A stretch of 64,000 nucleotides of DNA, taken from the NCBI RefSeq assembly GCF_963675165.1, contig NC_087382.1, forward strand, positions 1,426,001 to 1,490,000, read 5' to 3'. Source of the DNA: Halichondria panicea (taxonomy: Eukaryota > Porifera > Demospongiae > Suberitida > Halichondriidae). Positions 12,080-23,000 of this stretch are shown here, in pieces (the stretch's first letter is position 1; every line of letters starts with the position of its first letter). Under the pieces are notes generated by a model. That model worked only from the letters and a program-made list of their open reading frames with translations, did not search any database and had not been told where the DNA came from. The position numbers and the translations under genes were made by a program.

Positions 12080-12580
12080 CAAGAAATTCAAACTACCCCA
12101 TGCAGATGCTGAGGAGAGAGCGTACTTCCTCAAGACCCAGGCCGAGCGGAGACAGAGACACTTGAAGGGGAAGAAGCACAACCAGATGAGGGGACAAGAT
12201 AAGGTGTGTGTGGTGGAACCTCTTACTATTGCATGGGACCTATAGGGTACTGTGAATACTGACGTATCCTGATCTGGGTTTGATTTAGCACCTTAGAATG
12301 TACATGCCCAATAATTCTAATTATGATGTGTACATAATTCTAAACATTATATATTATATAGTTTTATGAGTATTTTTATGATTTATTCCATGTACATACA
12401 CACTGACAGGTGATCAATAAGGCGCTGAGGAGAGGTCGTGGTTATGAGGAAATGAGATACACTGATAGGTCAGTTGATAAGTCATGTGACAAGTCAGGTG
12501 TCAAATCCAGTGAACGTGTGCCTCCTGTGAAAAGCAAACGCGTCCACATTAAGTTCTCTGATAGTGACACTGAACAATAA
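12080..12580 (+). pseudogene. 3' exons of an unrecognised gene, decayed copy
   Basis: A basic exon reads PHADAEERAYFLKTQAERRQ and continues to a donor near 12,203. The final exon, 12,410-12,580, ends SKRVHIKFSDSDTEQ and a stop. Compared with copy 2 (47,442-48,724), this copy has a 7-base gap at the exon start and a TAG in place of the TAC tyrosine codon of NYSTKKF. No upstream exons were found, so it appears to be a truncated 3' piece. The basic, Lys/Arg-rich character suggests a nuclear protein, but I do not recognise the family. Confidence 0.5.
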
Positions 12581-12592
12581 TCACTCCTCATG

Positions 12593-13260
12593 CAGGGGCG
12601 GATCCAGAGGTAGTTCGTTGGGTTCCTACGAACTACCCTTCCACCTAGTATATATTAGCTAGCTAGCTAACTGTACTGTCGTGACAAAGTCGTACAAAGT
12701 ACGTCCTCTCTGCTTAATAAAAGGGTGGGGCTGGTTCTCTTTGCATAATAAAAGGGTGGGGCTGGTTCTCTCTACATAACAAGAGGGTGGGGCTGGCTAC
12801 TGCAGCCACATTGATTTGCACCGTGGTCAAGCGATTATTATATCTAGCCATGAATCCTTGACTCCTGGTGTAAGAAGAGGAAAGTTTCAGGTAAGGGAGA
12901 GTGCATGACACTGCATATTGAATGACACTGCATACTTACATGTATAATTGCTATAAAATCAATAATAATTATATTGATGGTCAAGTTCTACAAGTCTATA
13001 TATAGCCAAGTCTCCTCTTCACCAGCCACCACCGGCTGTCTTTCCACTGGGGACCACTACTATCTCTCCTCCAGTCACAACTATCTCTCCTGTGTTTATA
13101 AATTAAATCATGAGGGAGAACATGAGGGTTAATTAGTGGGCGTGGTACTTTAAAGGGGGCGTGGTCACAAAAATTTAGGCGCTGCGCACCGAGTGAACTT
13201 TTTGCGCGGACAAGAATTACTATAAGAACCCCCCTTCCTTAAATCCTGGATCCGCCCCTG
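12593..13260. mobile_element. hAT-like non-autonomous element, 668 bp, present only in copy 1
   Basis: The ends are caggggcggatccag and its inverse ctggatccgcccctg. Direct repeats tcatg (12,588-12,592 and 13,261-13,265) flank it. Copy 2 (near 48,735) shows the empty site with a single tcatg, which proves insertion or excision after the duplication. The terminal sequence resembles hAT-type ends, but the 5-bp target duplication is shorter than the usual 8 bp. It contains no transposase. Confidence 0.85.
12718..12800. repeat. Three tandem units of about 37 bp inside the 12,593-13,260 element
   Basis: Repeating core aataaaagggtggggctgg followed by ttctct, with the third unit diverged. Confidence 0.85.
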
Positions 13261-13412
13261 TCATGCATGCATGCTTTGTAGGTACATGCAATAATTATGT
13301 CATCATTTATTTTGATGCAATAACAACTGTTAATTATTATCAAAAATCAATGACTGCGGGGTAAAGTAACTTGTATAGTGTGCATGTGTCTATTAATTTA
13401 ATTAATACCACA

Positions 13413-13862
13413 CAGTGCGAATCCAGGAATTTTGAGAGGGAGGTTCCAAAACTAAAAAAAAGGGGTCATCACTTTTCCTAAACAATGAGCATTAGAGAGC
13501 CGGCGGACATATCAATTGCAAGACATCAGCCTATATAGTAACTATGTACAGATCATGATCATTCAAGCTGAGTTAGCTAGTTGCTATAGCTAGTACGTTG
13601 ACTACAGTGTGTTCTTGTGTGAAAGGGGAGTTTCAGGGAACCCATGGAACCTGTCTGGATCCGCCACTGCCACAATCAAAGCTACGGAGGGAGAGGATTA
13701 AATGTAAAACTGAATGGCAAAGCAAATAATTAGACACTTATACCCAACAAGCGAGAAATTCCATTGACCACACTTATAAACTATTGCTACGTTATTGCTA
13801 TACAAGTAAATTAATTGTTTTGGAATTACCTCCCTCTCAAATTTCCTGGATCCGCCACTGTG
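13413..13862. mobile_element. MITE with GGATCCGCCACTG-type ends, in both module copies
   Basis: The left end reads cagtgcgaatccaggaattt and the right end is its approximate inverse, ending ggatccgccactg. Both ends run into gagagggaggt. An internal ctggatccgccactgcc near 13,657 suggests nested or composite elements. The counterpart in copy 2 is about 48,899-49,344. No coding sequence is seen. Confidence 0.65.
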
Positions 13863-14401
13863 TGGTATGTATACTTTTATAGAGCAAAGTGTAATAATTA
13901 TGCAGCTGTGTAATCAAAACGCCTGGCTTGCAAGACTATATATAATTATATAGGCATGTACTAGCCGTATTATATATCAGTATACTTCCCTGATAATACG
14001 GCCAAGGGTCGTGTACCTCTATACTGCTCTTATACCTCTTCAATTTACTGTAATAATTATGCTGATCTAGTTTGAATTAAGTGCATGCTCTATATAGGTA
14101 TTAGAAAGTGGAACACAATTAATTATCTTTTTCTCATAATTATTTCGATCACACAAGTACAAGACAACTGTCTTGTGTGATCAAAGAGAGAGCGTTAATG
14201 GACTTGGGAACAGACATGTTATGGCTTGTATAATGAATATAATTATAGAGAGTGTATACTGATCGACACGTACCTCTTTTGGAGCACATGCACTCTCATC
14301 ACTTTACATATGAAAGTATAACAGTACATGTAGCTATTGGTCTGCATGGCTTCTACGAGACTACCTCCCATGTTAGAACTATAATAAACATAGAGCCAGA
14401 G

Positions 14402-14521
14402 GAGGTCAACACACGAGTACCTCGATTAGGGATTAGGCTTGGTCACGTGCAAAATAACAGTAATTAAAATTAAAGTTGTGGTTGCAATTTTAGCCTAATT
14501 GAGGTACTCGTGTCGGACCTC
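14402..14521. repeat. Inverted repeat with arms of about 30 bp
   Basis: gaggtc..acacgagtacctcgatta pairs with taattgaggtactcgtgt..gacctc across a loop of about 60 bp. It is also present in module copy 2 (about 49,886-50,005). The rest of 13,863-14,590 shows no gene. Confidence 0.7.
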
Positions 14522-14590
14522 CGCTGACATTTATAGAGCACTGCCTTCTTAAATTAGTTGGGCGTGGCCCGTCCTAGCCTCAAACCTCCT

Positions 14591-14780
14591 CCTTATAAGG
14601 TGACATGTTTTCGCGGGTATTAATTTCCGCTATTTCAATTCTGTGTAGTCGCAGGTAATTGGCAGTGAATACCACTTGCAAAAATTATAGTTAATTTTAC
14701 AACTTGAGTAGAATTTAATACCAGCAAAATAATCTAAAACAGTGAAATCGCAAACAAGTGAAAATATGTCACCTTATAGG
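14591..14780. mobile_element. Short MITE, about 190 bp
   Basis: The ends are inverted: cttataaggtgacatgtttt against aaaatatgtcaccttatagg. It is AT-rich, without coding content, and is present in copy 2 at about 50,079-50,270. Confidence 0.65.
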
Positions 14781-14783
14781 CAT

Positions 14784-14950
14784 ATATAGGTCAATTTTTC
14801 CCAGTTTGGAGAAAATTGGTTAGAATGAGCATTTTTTGAGAGACAAATAATACATTATTATGCTGTGATGTCAATCTTCTTACATAACGGTTCACGTGAC
14901 AGGTACTTCCGTATTGACATTGCAGTTGCAAGAACTCTGACCCTGCAAAT
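14784..14950. repeat. Dispersed repeat, about 170 bp
   Basis: The series aggtcaatttttcccagttt, aaaattggttagaatgagc, ggttcacgtgacaggtactt and agttgcaagaactctg recurs in module 2. It also recurs inverted at 33,265-33,415, and partly at about 35,605-35,655. Confidence 0.65.
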
Positions 14951-15048
14951 CCCTGTAGATAATTATACCCTATACCATAATTATGCATGTATACAAAATG
15001 TATAATCAATCAATATTAAGATTTGGGAAGGAAATGAATTGACAATTT

Positions 15049-15655
15049 AACTCTATATATACTGTGATTAACTGTGAAAAGGTGTATGTGTATATACACA
15101 CACGTCAATATACTGTACCATTATCAACATGAGTAATTACATAATAGATTACAGCTAATAACAAAGTCCAACGTATACGAAATTATGGTACTATATAAAG
15201 CACACATTTCTCTGGCTCCCCATGCTAACTGGACCAATGGGACGTACAATATGGTCAAGTATTGAGTGAGACCACAAACAAGATGTAACCATGCATGCAA
15301 TCAATAATATTTTGATTTCGGGAATTGAAAATTTCTTGCTATAATTATATTCAACTCTATATACTGTGATTAACTGTGAAAAGGTGCATGTGTATATACA
15401 CACACGTCAATATACTGTACCATTATCAACATGAGTAATTACATAAAGCTATATAGATCACAGCTAATAACAATTAAGGTCCGACGTATACAAAATTATG
15501 GTACTATAGAGCACACATTTCTCTGGCTCCCCATGCTATAACTGGACCAATGGGACGTACAATATGGTCAAGTATTGGTTGAAATCAGACAAACAAGATG
15601 TAACCATGCAATCAATAATATTTTGATTTCGGGAATTGACAATTTCTTGCTATAT
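15049..15655. repeat. Two tandem units of about 303 bp, decayed copies of the E-gene 5' end
   Basis: Units begin at about 15,049 and 15,351 (actctatata.actgtgatta). Each ends near a degenerate version of the mature N-terminus coding sequence (aactggaccaatgggacg, 15,228 and 15,540), whose intact form lies at about 15,850 in the gene. Copy 2 has a single unit (about 50,545-50,833). This is an array of 5'-end duplications that changed copy number after the module duplicated. Confidence 0.75.
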
Positions 15656-15775
15656 ACTCTGATTAACCATGAAAAGGTACTTTTATACGTAAAAAAATCT
15701 ACAGTGTACCATAAAATCAAAACCTATAAAAACTATAATTATAGATCAGCAAGGTCAGACGTACGAAACGTAATA

Positions 15776-18700
15776 ATGATCATCATGACTACTGTGGCAC
15801 AGTTTTCTTCGCTCATTCTTCTACTCTCTCTGACTCTGACCTCCCCCGCTAACTGCTGGACCAATGGGACGACAGTCGAGTATTGGGTGAGACCAGACAC
15901 AATGTCAGAGTGCCCCCACTCCATACCACCACACCAGTGTGTCACTATAACAGATCTGGTGACTAACTCCACAGACACAAGCATCAATGATGGTATGAGT
16001 ATCAATGTATTCTTCATAGCTGGGACTCATGTTCCAAAAACGAATGGTTGGATTGTTGTCGGAAATCCTTATTTAGATCAGGAAGTATCAGCAACTTTTG
16101 CAGCAATTTCAGATGGACAAAACCAACAAAATGCTATAATTGATTGTGAGTCAGGTCACCCAATTAGCTTCGTGTTTCTTCAACTTCTATCTTTAACTTT
16201 GAAAAACGTCGAGCTACAAAATTGTGGTTTTAAACTACACTTTAATATGAGGGGTAACTCAACTATTCTGGATGAAACCACATCATCAGTAGTAGCCATG
16301 GACGTACCCAAGCTGGTAATTGCTAACATCAATATCACTAGCAGCAGAGGAGCTGGCATGGTCATTATTCTGAAGAAATTCGACAAAAATGTCAACATTA
16401 ACCGTTTAATGCTAAATGAAATTGTCATACACGGTAGAAATCATACTGGAAATAAGTTTGTAGGCAACTTGCACGTAATGTTCAGTGCGTCTGAAAATAA
16501 TACACTTAAGAAACCCACGATTTTCTCAATAAAAAATTCTATATTTTCAAATGGAATTGGTAGGTGCTCAAAATTTGCAAATTGCTCTTCCGGTGGACTA
16601 ACAATTTCTATGGTAAACTTACATAATGTAAGTGTATTGATAAACAGGTGCAAATTTATAGGCAATAAAGCTTATAGTGGCGGTGGTATCGGATTGTTCA
16701 TAGACGAAGGTATTCATAGTTCGAATCACATTCATATCACCAAGTCAATATTTTCAAGGAATACAGCTGTTAGAAATGGTGGTGGGCTTGCAATAGAGAG
16801 TGATGATTTTCTCTATCACAATAATATAATGTTACATGTGAATATATCGGAAACAGTGTTCAGTTATAACTCGGCTGAATTTGGTGGTGCAGCATACACT
16901 TCATTTACACAGTCTTTTGACAATTGTACTTTCATAGGCAATGAAGCTAGACTTGGAGCAGCTGTCTATTCAGACGAGTATTATGATATCGACTTGAGCC
17001 AGTACCATCAACAAATCAGTAATTGCACATTCATACACAACACATGCAAGATAAATACAAATGAAGAGACAGAGGAAACTGGTACAATTCATGTCATAAT
17101 ACGTGATGATTATCTGTTCATAAAAGATGTTGAAATTATAGGCAATGATTGTAGAGGTATTTACGTTTATGACACGGACCTAGTACTGTCTGGAACAAGC
17201 GTAATTAACGGTAACCATGCTCACCAGTCAGATGGCGGGGCTATCCTGTTTGAATGTTCAACGGATAGTAATATACTGGTAGGAATTGATATACTGTCAC
17301 TCACTAGCCTCAGGATAATCAACAACACAGCAGCTGGTTATGGTGGTGGTATTGCAATTCGTAATTGTGAGGATGTTATTAATGAATGTATTTTTAGCCA
17401 ACCAACAGATAAAATTACAATTAGTATGAAACACAACACAGCGACGCAGGGAGGTGATGCAATTTATGGAGGCCAACTAGAAGACTGTAAATTGTGGGAC
17501 ATTGTTGATATCATGGAGAGAAATACATCATCAGCTGTTTCCTCTCCTCCCAACGAAGTGTGTATTTGCTCTGACGACTTCCCACAGAAACACACTTGTT
17601 CACACTTCATGCAACTAGACATTTATCCAGGACAGAGGTTCCATATTCCACTAGTGTGTGTCGGGCAGTACAACTATTCCTCCCCTTGCAAAGTACAAGC
17701 ACATTTACAGATGACAAGTTTCGCAAACATTGCTGAAGAAACAATCCTTCAAAACATCGCCAAAGAATGCAAGCAACTGTACTACTCAATAGAAACTCAA
17801 CAAACAAACTATACTGAAACACTGTATCTAACAATAGTCGGCCAGGAAGTACAGTCTTATTACGAATGGATCTTTCTAAATATTGAGATTAGAATTAAAG
17901 CATGTCCACCTGGTTTTATAACAAACTTCAATGCCAAAAAATGCATCTGTACAGAATATCTAGCGTCTAATGGAATCACATGCAACATTGACGATGAGCG
18001 ACTGCACAAGACGTCCTCCATGTGGGTTGGCACCTATTCAGAGGGCGTTGTTGTGCATCAAGTCTGTCCATTTGATTACTGTAAGAGCAACTTCACTAAA
18101 GTCGATCCCTTCAACCAGCAAGAACAGTGTGACTTTAATCGCAGTGGTGTACTGTGTGGAGCTTGTCGACCTGGGCTCAGTCTAGCCCTGGGTACATCGC
18201 AGTGTAAAGAGTGCTCTAATATCAACCTTCTCTTATTGATACTATTTGCACTGGCAGGAGTCGTCTTGGTTGTCCTTTTACTCAAATGTAACCTCACTGT
18301 TTCCACGGGAACTATCAATGGTCTCATCTTTTACGCCAACATCGTACGATCCACACAAACTGCTTTCTTTCCGTCCAACACTGATAACAAATTTGTCAGC
18401 ATTATCTCTGTCTTTATTGCCTGGTTGAACCTTGACCTGGGCATAGAAACATGTTTTGTGAATGGACTCAACACATACTATCGTACATGGCTACAATTTA
18501 TCTTTCCTCTGTACATTTGGACAATAGTAGGCCTGCTAATCTTAATCAGCCGCTACTCTATCAAAGTCTCTAAATGGACGGGCTCAAACACAGTATCAGT
18601 TCTAGCTACACTCTTCCTACTATCGTACGCTAAACTATTGAGGACTACTTTCGATACCTTTTCATCGACCACTCTCATCAATGTCAACGGTACGCCCACC

Positions 18701-19444
18701 ACCCTCTGGCTGCTCGATGGCCGCTACACATTCCTCGAGTGGCCGCACAGCTTGCTCTTTGCAGCTGGCCTGTTCATATTATTAGCACACATACTGCCAT
18801 TCACTATCCTGTTATTAATGGCCCCGATTCTGCAGCGATACACACACTACAAGTTATTACGATGGGTAAACAAGTTAAAGCCTCTACTGGATGCTTATCA
18901 AGGTCCTTACGGAGTCAAGTCTCGCTATTGGACTGGACTACTGCTGCTAGGTAGGCTCGTTATACTAACAGCTGTGTCTTTAAATGTGTCTGGAAAACAA
19001 GCCATCAATTTGCTAGTGATAATCATAGTATTGTCTATTTTAAGGATAATATTGATGGCATTCGGAATAACAATTAAGCTCTATACAAGCAAACTATCAA
19101 ACTTCCTGGAGCTATTTTTTCTGGCAAATCTTCTGCTACTAACTGCCACATCACTGTTTCTGCAGTCAAACCAGACTGATAAAATCAGCGGACAAAGTAT
19201 AACAATCTGTTGTATGGTGGGTAGTGCATTCGTTATGTGTGGCCTCATCTTAGCCTATCACTGCTACGTTATGTGTCAGAGAATAGAAGCCATCAAGCGG
19301 CTAACATCAAGAGTTGTTTCCTCTCTAAAAGGGCCTCGGAATCGAGCACTAACTAACGATGACATCATATGTGTCCCCCCACATAGCACACCCCCCACAG
19401 TCACAGAGGTTGATTTGAGGGAACTGCTACTAGAGGATAACTAA
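15776..19444 (+). CDS. E-type beta-helix / multi-TM surface protein, copy 1, intact
   Basis: Single exon, 1,222 residues from the ATG at 15,776 (a second ATG at 15,785 is equally plausible). The open frame extends upstream, but only from a TTG, and the ATG opens the signal peptide, so the ATG is preferred. In order: signal peptide ending SPANC; right-handed beta-helix with GGGIGLF, GGGLAIES, GGAAYTS and GGAILFE rungs and many N-glycosylation sites; a Cys-rich stalk; the module CPFDYC to RSGVLCGACRPGLSL (about 17.9-18.2 kb); about nine hydrophobic segments including DAYQGPYGVKSRYWTGLLLL; and a tail of about 55 residues ending VTEVDLRELLLEDN. That tail contains a DxxxLL-type sorting signal (DLRELL). 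The predicted topology is an extracellular ectodomain on a polytopic membrane anchor. The function is unknown; adhesion, recognition or channel-linked sensing are all possible. It converges with the B gene at 20,010-24,460. Confidence 0.9.
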   Translation: MIIMTTVAQFSSLILLLSLTLTSPANCWTNGTTVEYWVRPDTMSECPHSIPPHQCVTITDLVTNSTDTSINDGMSINVFFIAGTHVPKTNGWIVVGNPYLDQEVSATFAAISDGQNQQNAIIDCESGHPISFVFLQLLSLTLKNVELQNCGFKLHFNMRGNSTILDETTSSVVAMDVPKLVIANINITSSRGAGMVIILKKFDKNVNINRLMLNEIVIHGRNHTGNKFVGNLHVMFSASENNTLKKPTIFSIKNSIFSNGIGRCSKFANCSSGGLTISMVNLHNVSVLINRCKFIGNKAYSGGGIGLFIDEGIHSSNHIHITKSIFSRNTAVRNGGGLAIESDDFLYHNNIMLHVNISETVFSYNSAEFGGAAYTSFTQSFDNCTFIGNEARLGAAVYSDEYYDIDLSQYHQQISNCTFIHNTCKINTNEETEETGTIHVIIRDDYLFIKDVEIIGNDCRGIYVYDTDLVLSGTSVINGNHAHQSDGGAILFECSTDSNILVGIDILSLTSLRIINNTAAGYGGGIAIRNCEDVINECIFSQPTDKITISMKHNTATQGGDAIYGGQLEDCKLWDIVDIMERNTSSAVSSPPNEVCICSDDFPQKHTCSHFMQLDIYPGQRFHIPLVCVGQYNYSSPCKVQAHLQMTSFANIAEETILQNIAKECKQLYYSIETQQTNYTETLYLTIVGQEVQSYYEWIFLNIEIRIKACPPGFITNFNAKKCICTEYLASNGITCNIDDERLHKTSSMWVGTYSEGVVVHQVCPFDYCKSNFTKVDPFNQQEQCDFNRSGVLCGACRPGLSLALGTSQCKECSNINLLLLILFALAGVVLVVLLLKCNLTVSTGTINGLIFYANIVRSTQTAFFPSNTDNKFVSIISVFIAWLNLDLGIETCFVNGLNTYYRTWLQFIFPLYIWTIVGLLILISRYSIKVSKWTGSNTVSVLATLFLLSYAKLLRTTFDTFSSTTLINVNGTPTTLWLLDGRYTFLEWPHSLLFAAGLFILLAHILPFTILLLMAPILQRYTHYKLLRWVNKLKPLLDAYQGPYGVKSRYWTGLLLLGRLVILTAVSLNVSGKQAINLLVIIIVLSILRIILMAFGITIKLYTSKLSNFLELFFLANLLLLTATSLFLQSNQTDKISGQSITICCMVGSAFVMCGLILAYHCYVMCQRIEAIKRLTSRVVSSLKGPRNRALTNDDIICVPPHSTPPTVTEVDLRELLLEDN

Positions 19445-20009
19445 TCATTGACTAACATTGCACGCACATGCAGAGATAGATAAAACACTTAATTTAGCTA
19501 GTGTATTGGCAAAAATAAGTACCCTCACAATTGTCACACACACAGTGTACTCTCACCTTCTGACACAATAACACGATTTACATGTTTTGAGAAATTGATT
19601 TATTTGGGGACACGTATAGATCTATATACATGCATATACAGGCTCTTACTAAGGGGCAAATAGTTATATGAGAGAGCAGCTGCTTCAAAACACTGTTGCA
19701 CATTCATTTGCTGTCATACAACCAAACAATATCACTTGTATTGTCAACTCATATTAATCAATGGAACAGTTAGTCTCATGTTGCTTGGTCTGGATCTCAC
19801 CCAAAATACTAGATTAGATATTTTTGTCTGTTGGCTATAATTATAATTGAGAGTTTGACGTGTGTTATCTTGTGGACATTAATTAGCTACAGTCACAACA
19901 CAAATCATAATAACAGCTAGCAGAGGATAATTAAAACTAGTAAAACAGCAATGAATATTGTAATCAGCAATTATATCATTCTAATCTAAGTGTGTACCTC
20001 AGCTACAGT
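19445..20009. other. Convergent 3' intergenic region between the E and B genes
   Basis: 565 bp holding the 3' ends of both genes. AT-rich, with no gene and no clear mobile element. The same region is at 54,623-55,188 in copy 2. Confidence 0.6.
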
Positions 20010-23000
20010 TTAGACTTTATTTTGTATGGGACCAATTTCTGTGCATGTAACAGCAGGACGATGGTTGACTCTTGTAGGGGGAGGGGCTGGTCTGTAGTCC
20101 TCTGTGGTGAGGGGGGCTAGCTCATCCATGTAGGGTAATATCATCTGGTCTGGCCTCGTGGCTGGTCTGATGATGGGAGGTGTGATGTAACAATCAGGGT
20201 CAGCTTCTTCCACGGCTCCATCATGATCAGTGTAAGGTGGGTTCAAGGCATCTCTTTGTTCATAGTTGTCTACTGCTTTGAGTAATTCATCATCATCATT
20301 TTCATCAGCTACCAGCTGCTGATACATTTCCCGACCATTGCTAGCTCGTCTGACTACAACATTAGCTCCTAAATTCCTTATGGTGTCTTCTATCTTCAGC
20401 CATGTATTAATATTCTTGAGTACGAATTAGTAAAAAAATGGTAGCAGAGGGTTATTGCAAAGATGACAAAGGATATAGCCATCGAAGTATTGGCTAGGGC
20501 TGACTGATTTTTTCTGGTATCTTTGACAAAGGAGGTGCCAAATGCTAGACAAACAATATTGAGTAGATAAAGAGTTTCGAGGGAATCACGGATTTTGTTT
20601 TTGTACAAACGATTGTTCAGTAATTTCCAGCTGATCAGTCCAACTGATAGAACACCAGCTGATAGAACAGGGAGAGAAGTGTCCAAAGCCAGAGCAGTTA
20701 TTATATTATGAGCGATAAAAGAAAATAGGAGCAGTCCCACCCAGTAGCGATGTTTGGGCGTGAATGGAGCATAGTATGCATCCATGAAGCCAATGTACTT
20801 CGTGTTCTTAGTCCATTTCATGAGTTTCCATTTTGAGCAGCGAGGAAACCATTGTCCAAAGAAGAGCACCACAGTGAACACTACACCAGAAATGAGGATT
20901 ATGGCGGCAAAAACAAACCGAGGGACGTGACCGGAAGTGAAATATTGCACATTGCCGTCATACATCCAAACTATATCACTTGTACCATCAGGATAATCCA
21001 AGACCCTGTGTTGCAGTGCAGCAATGATAAACCGTAAGAGTTTGGAATAAGAGAGTAGGACGAGTGTGCCTAGGGCAGCAACTGGATTCCTGTTGGAGAG
21101 GAGCTTTGCAAAAGAGTCGAAGTACTTGCTCACAATGATTATTAAGAACATCAGAAGAAACAGGTAAGCAGGAAAGACAATCTGAAGGAGCACTTTTGCT
21201 TGAGAGTTCATTCCATCATAAAAGCATGTCTCAATACCCAAGTCAAGATTCACCCACGATATGAAAACTGTCAAATGGTTATGAAAAGGTATGAAAATAG
21301 ACTGATTTGCAGCTAATATATTAGTGTAGAAGATCAGCCCATGGATAGTGCCTGTTGCTACGGTAATGTTGAAAACGAGAATGAATACAACTAGTACTAT
21401 GCCTGCCAGGGCAAACGGAAGTAGCAGGAGAAGGTAAGAGTTTGAGCAGAGTTCACATCGTGATGTACCTAACACAAGACTCAGTCCTGGTTCACATTCT
21501 CCACACAAGACACCACTTCGATTGTAGGCACACTGTTCGTCAGGGTTGCTTAGACTGATGTTGACTGGCTTTAGTACACAATAGTCAAATGTACAGTTAC
21601 TAACAACATACCCACTTCCGTTAGTGGTATTAGTCACTCCTATCCATATGTTGTTATTGCTTTCCAGCTTTATGGTCCCATTTTCTTCAGAACAGTTTGT
21701 TATCTGATATTCTTGTTGCAAGACTGGATCACAGTCACACTTACACTCAATTGAGGACTGAATTGGTTGGAGTCCAATAGAGCAATTACACTTTTGAAAA
21801 TATATGTTTAGAATTTGTCTTGAAATTCCCAAATTGTTGCATGGACCCTCAGCATAGAGTTCCACTTGAGCAGAGCTGTCTTGTGAGAATACATTGTACT
21901 CTAATTCTGTGCACTGATTGCCAACTTCCTGTTGTGCTTGTCCTTCTTTGAGACGACCAACTCCACTCTCAGTGATAACAAAACTGTGAATTGTGGCATT
22001 AATCATTGGATTTCCAGCTTGGTCTACAGCCATAACACTGATTGTGAATGCTTGTCCCTTTCTAACAGAAATGGTTTGCTTGGTGGTGTTACACAACTTC
22101 ACTCTGACAGCCTTCGAAGCTATGGATGAATAATGCACAGTATTGTTCAAGTACTCAAATCCGTTGTCTGATGAAGAGAGTTCGGCTGATACATCCACCG
22201 TACACCTGTCAAACAGACCTCCATAAATATCTGCTCCTGACTGGGAAGCTGTGTTGTTAGTCAAAAAAGTGTTGCAATAATTGATTGACTTACTATTTAA
22301 ACACTTAACTTCTTCAGGTGAAGACGGAATACTTTGGAGCAAATTATACACGATCTTAATAAAATTGATATCAAAGCCATACAGATTTAGAGTTTGAATG
22401 AAGCATTCTGTTTGTGTCAGATCTCCTGCAGTAGTTACATCCTCTCCTCTACACACACCACTCTCAGTACTGTCTGCCACAAATATCCCCCCTCCATATT
22501 GAGCCGTGTTATTCTGAATTTCTAGTATGACCAGCGTTTTACCAAGCTCTAGCTCCAAGTCCTGTTTTAGAATATATATCCTGGAGCTTTGCTGTAGATA
22601 CATTCCACCTCCGCTATTGTTTGCTGAGTTTGACTTGACTTGGATGTGAGCGTGAGAAAAAGCCTTAATGTTTGAAGCGACTGCATAAATACCTCCTCCA
22701 TTTTGAGCATCATTTCGATCTATAATACTCACAAACAATACAGCTTTCATGTCACTACATGTACACAGGACAAACTGACAATTAAGTAAAGAACCAGTAG
22801 TGACCTTCGAATTAAATTCAATTTCGCTTGAGTATGCATAAATCCCACCACCATTTTGTGCTGTGTTATGAGAAATCTCTATTGGATAGTGAACAAAGAG
22901 TGTGCTCTCTCTCAGAAACACACCTCCTCCAAAGGTAGCAGTATTGTTAGAAATGACCACTCCTTCTGCATTGATATAGATTTGACTCTGGACTGCTCTG

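Noticed and set aside
14252-14467. Small + frame found in both module copies
   Set aside because: Its end lies in an inverted repeat, it lacks domain or splice support, and its presence in both copies follows from the duplication.
15575-15775. Upstream extension of the E reading frame by 67 residues
   Set aside because: It begins at TTG with no ATG before 15,776, and it covers the decayed tandem repeat; the signal peptide starts at the later ATG.
17607-17834. Short - strand frames repeated at the same place in both E genes
   Set aside because: They are shadows of the intact + strand gene, duplicated along with it.
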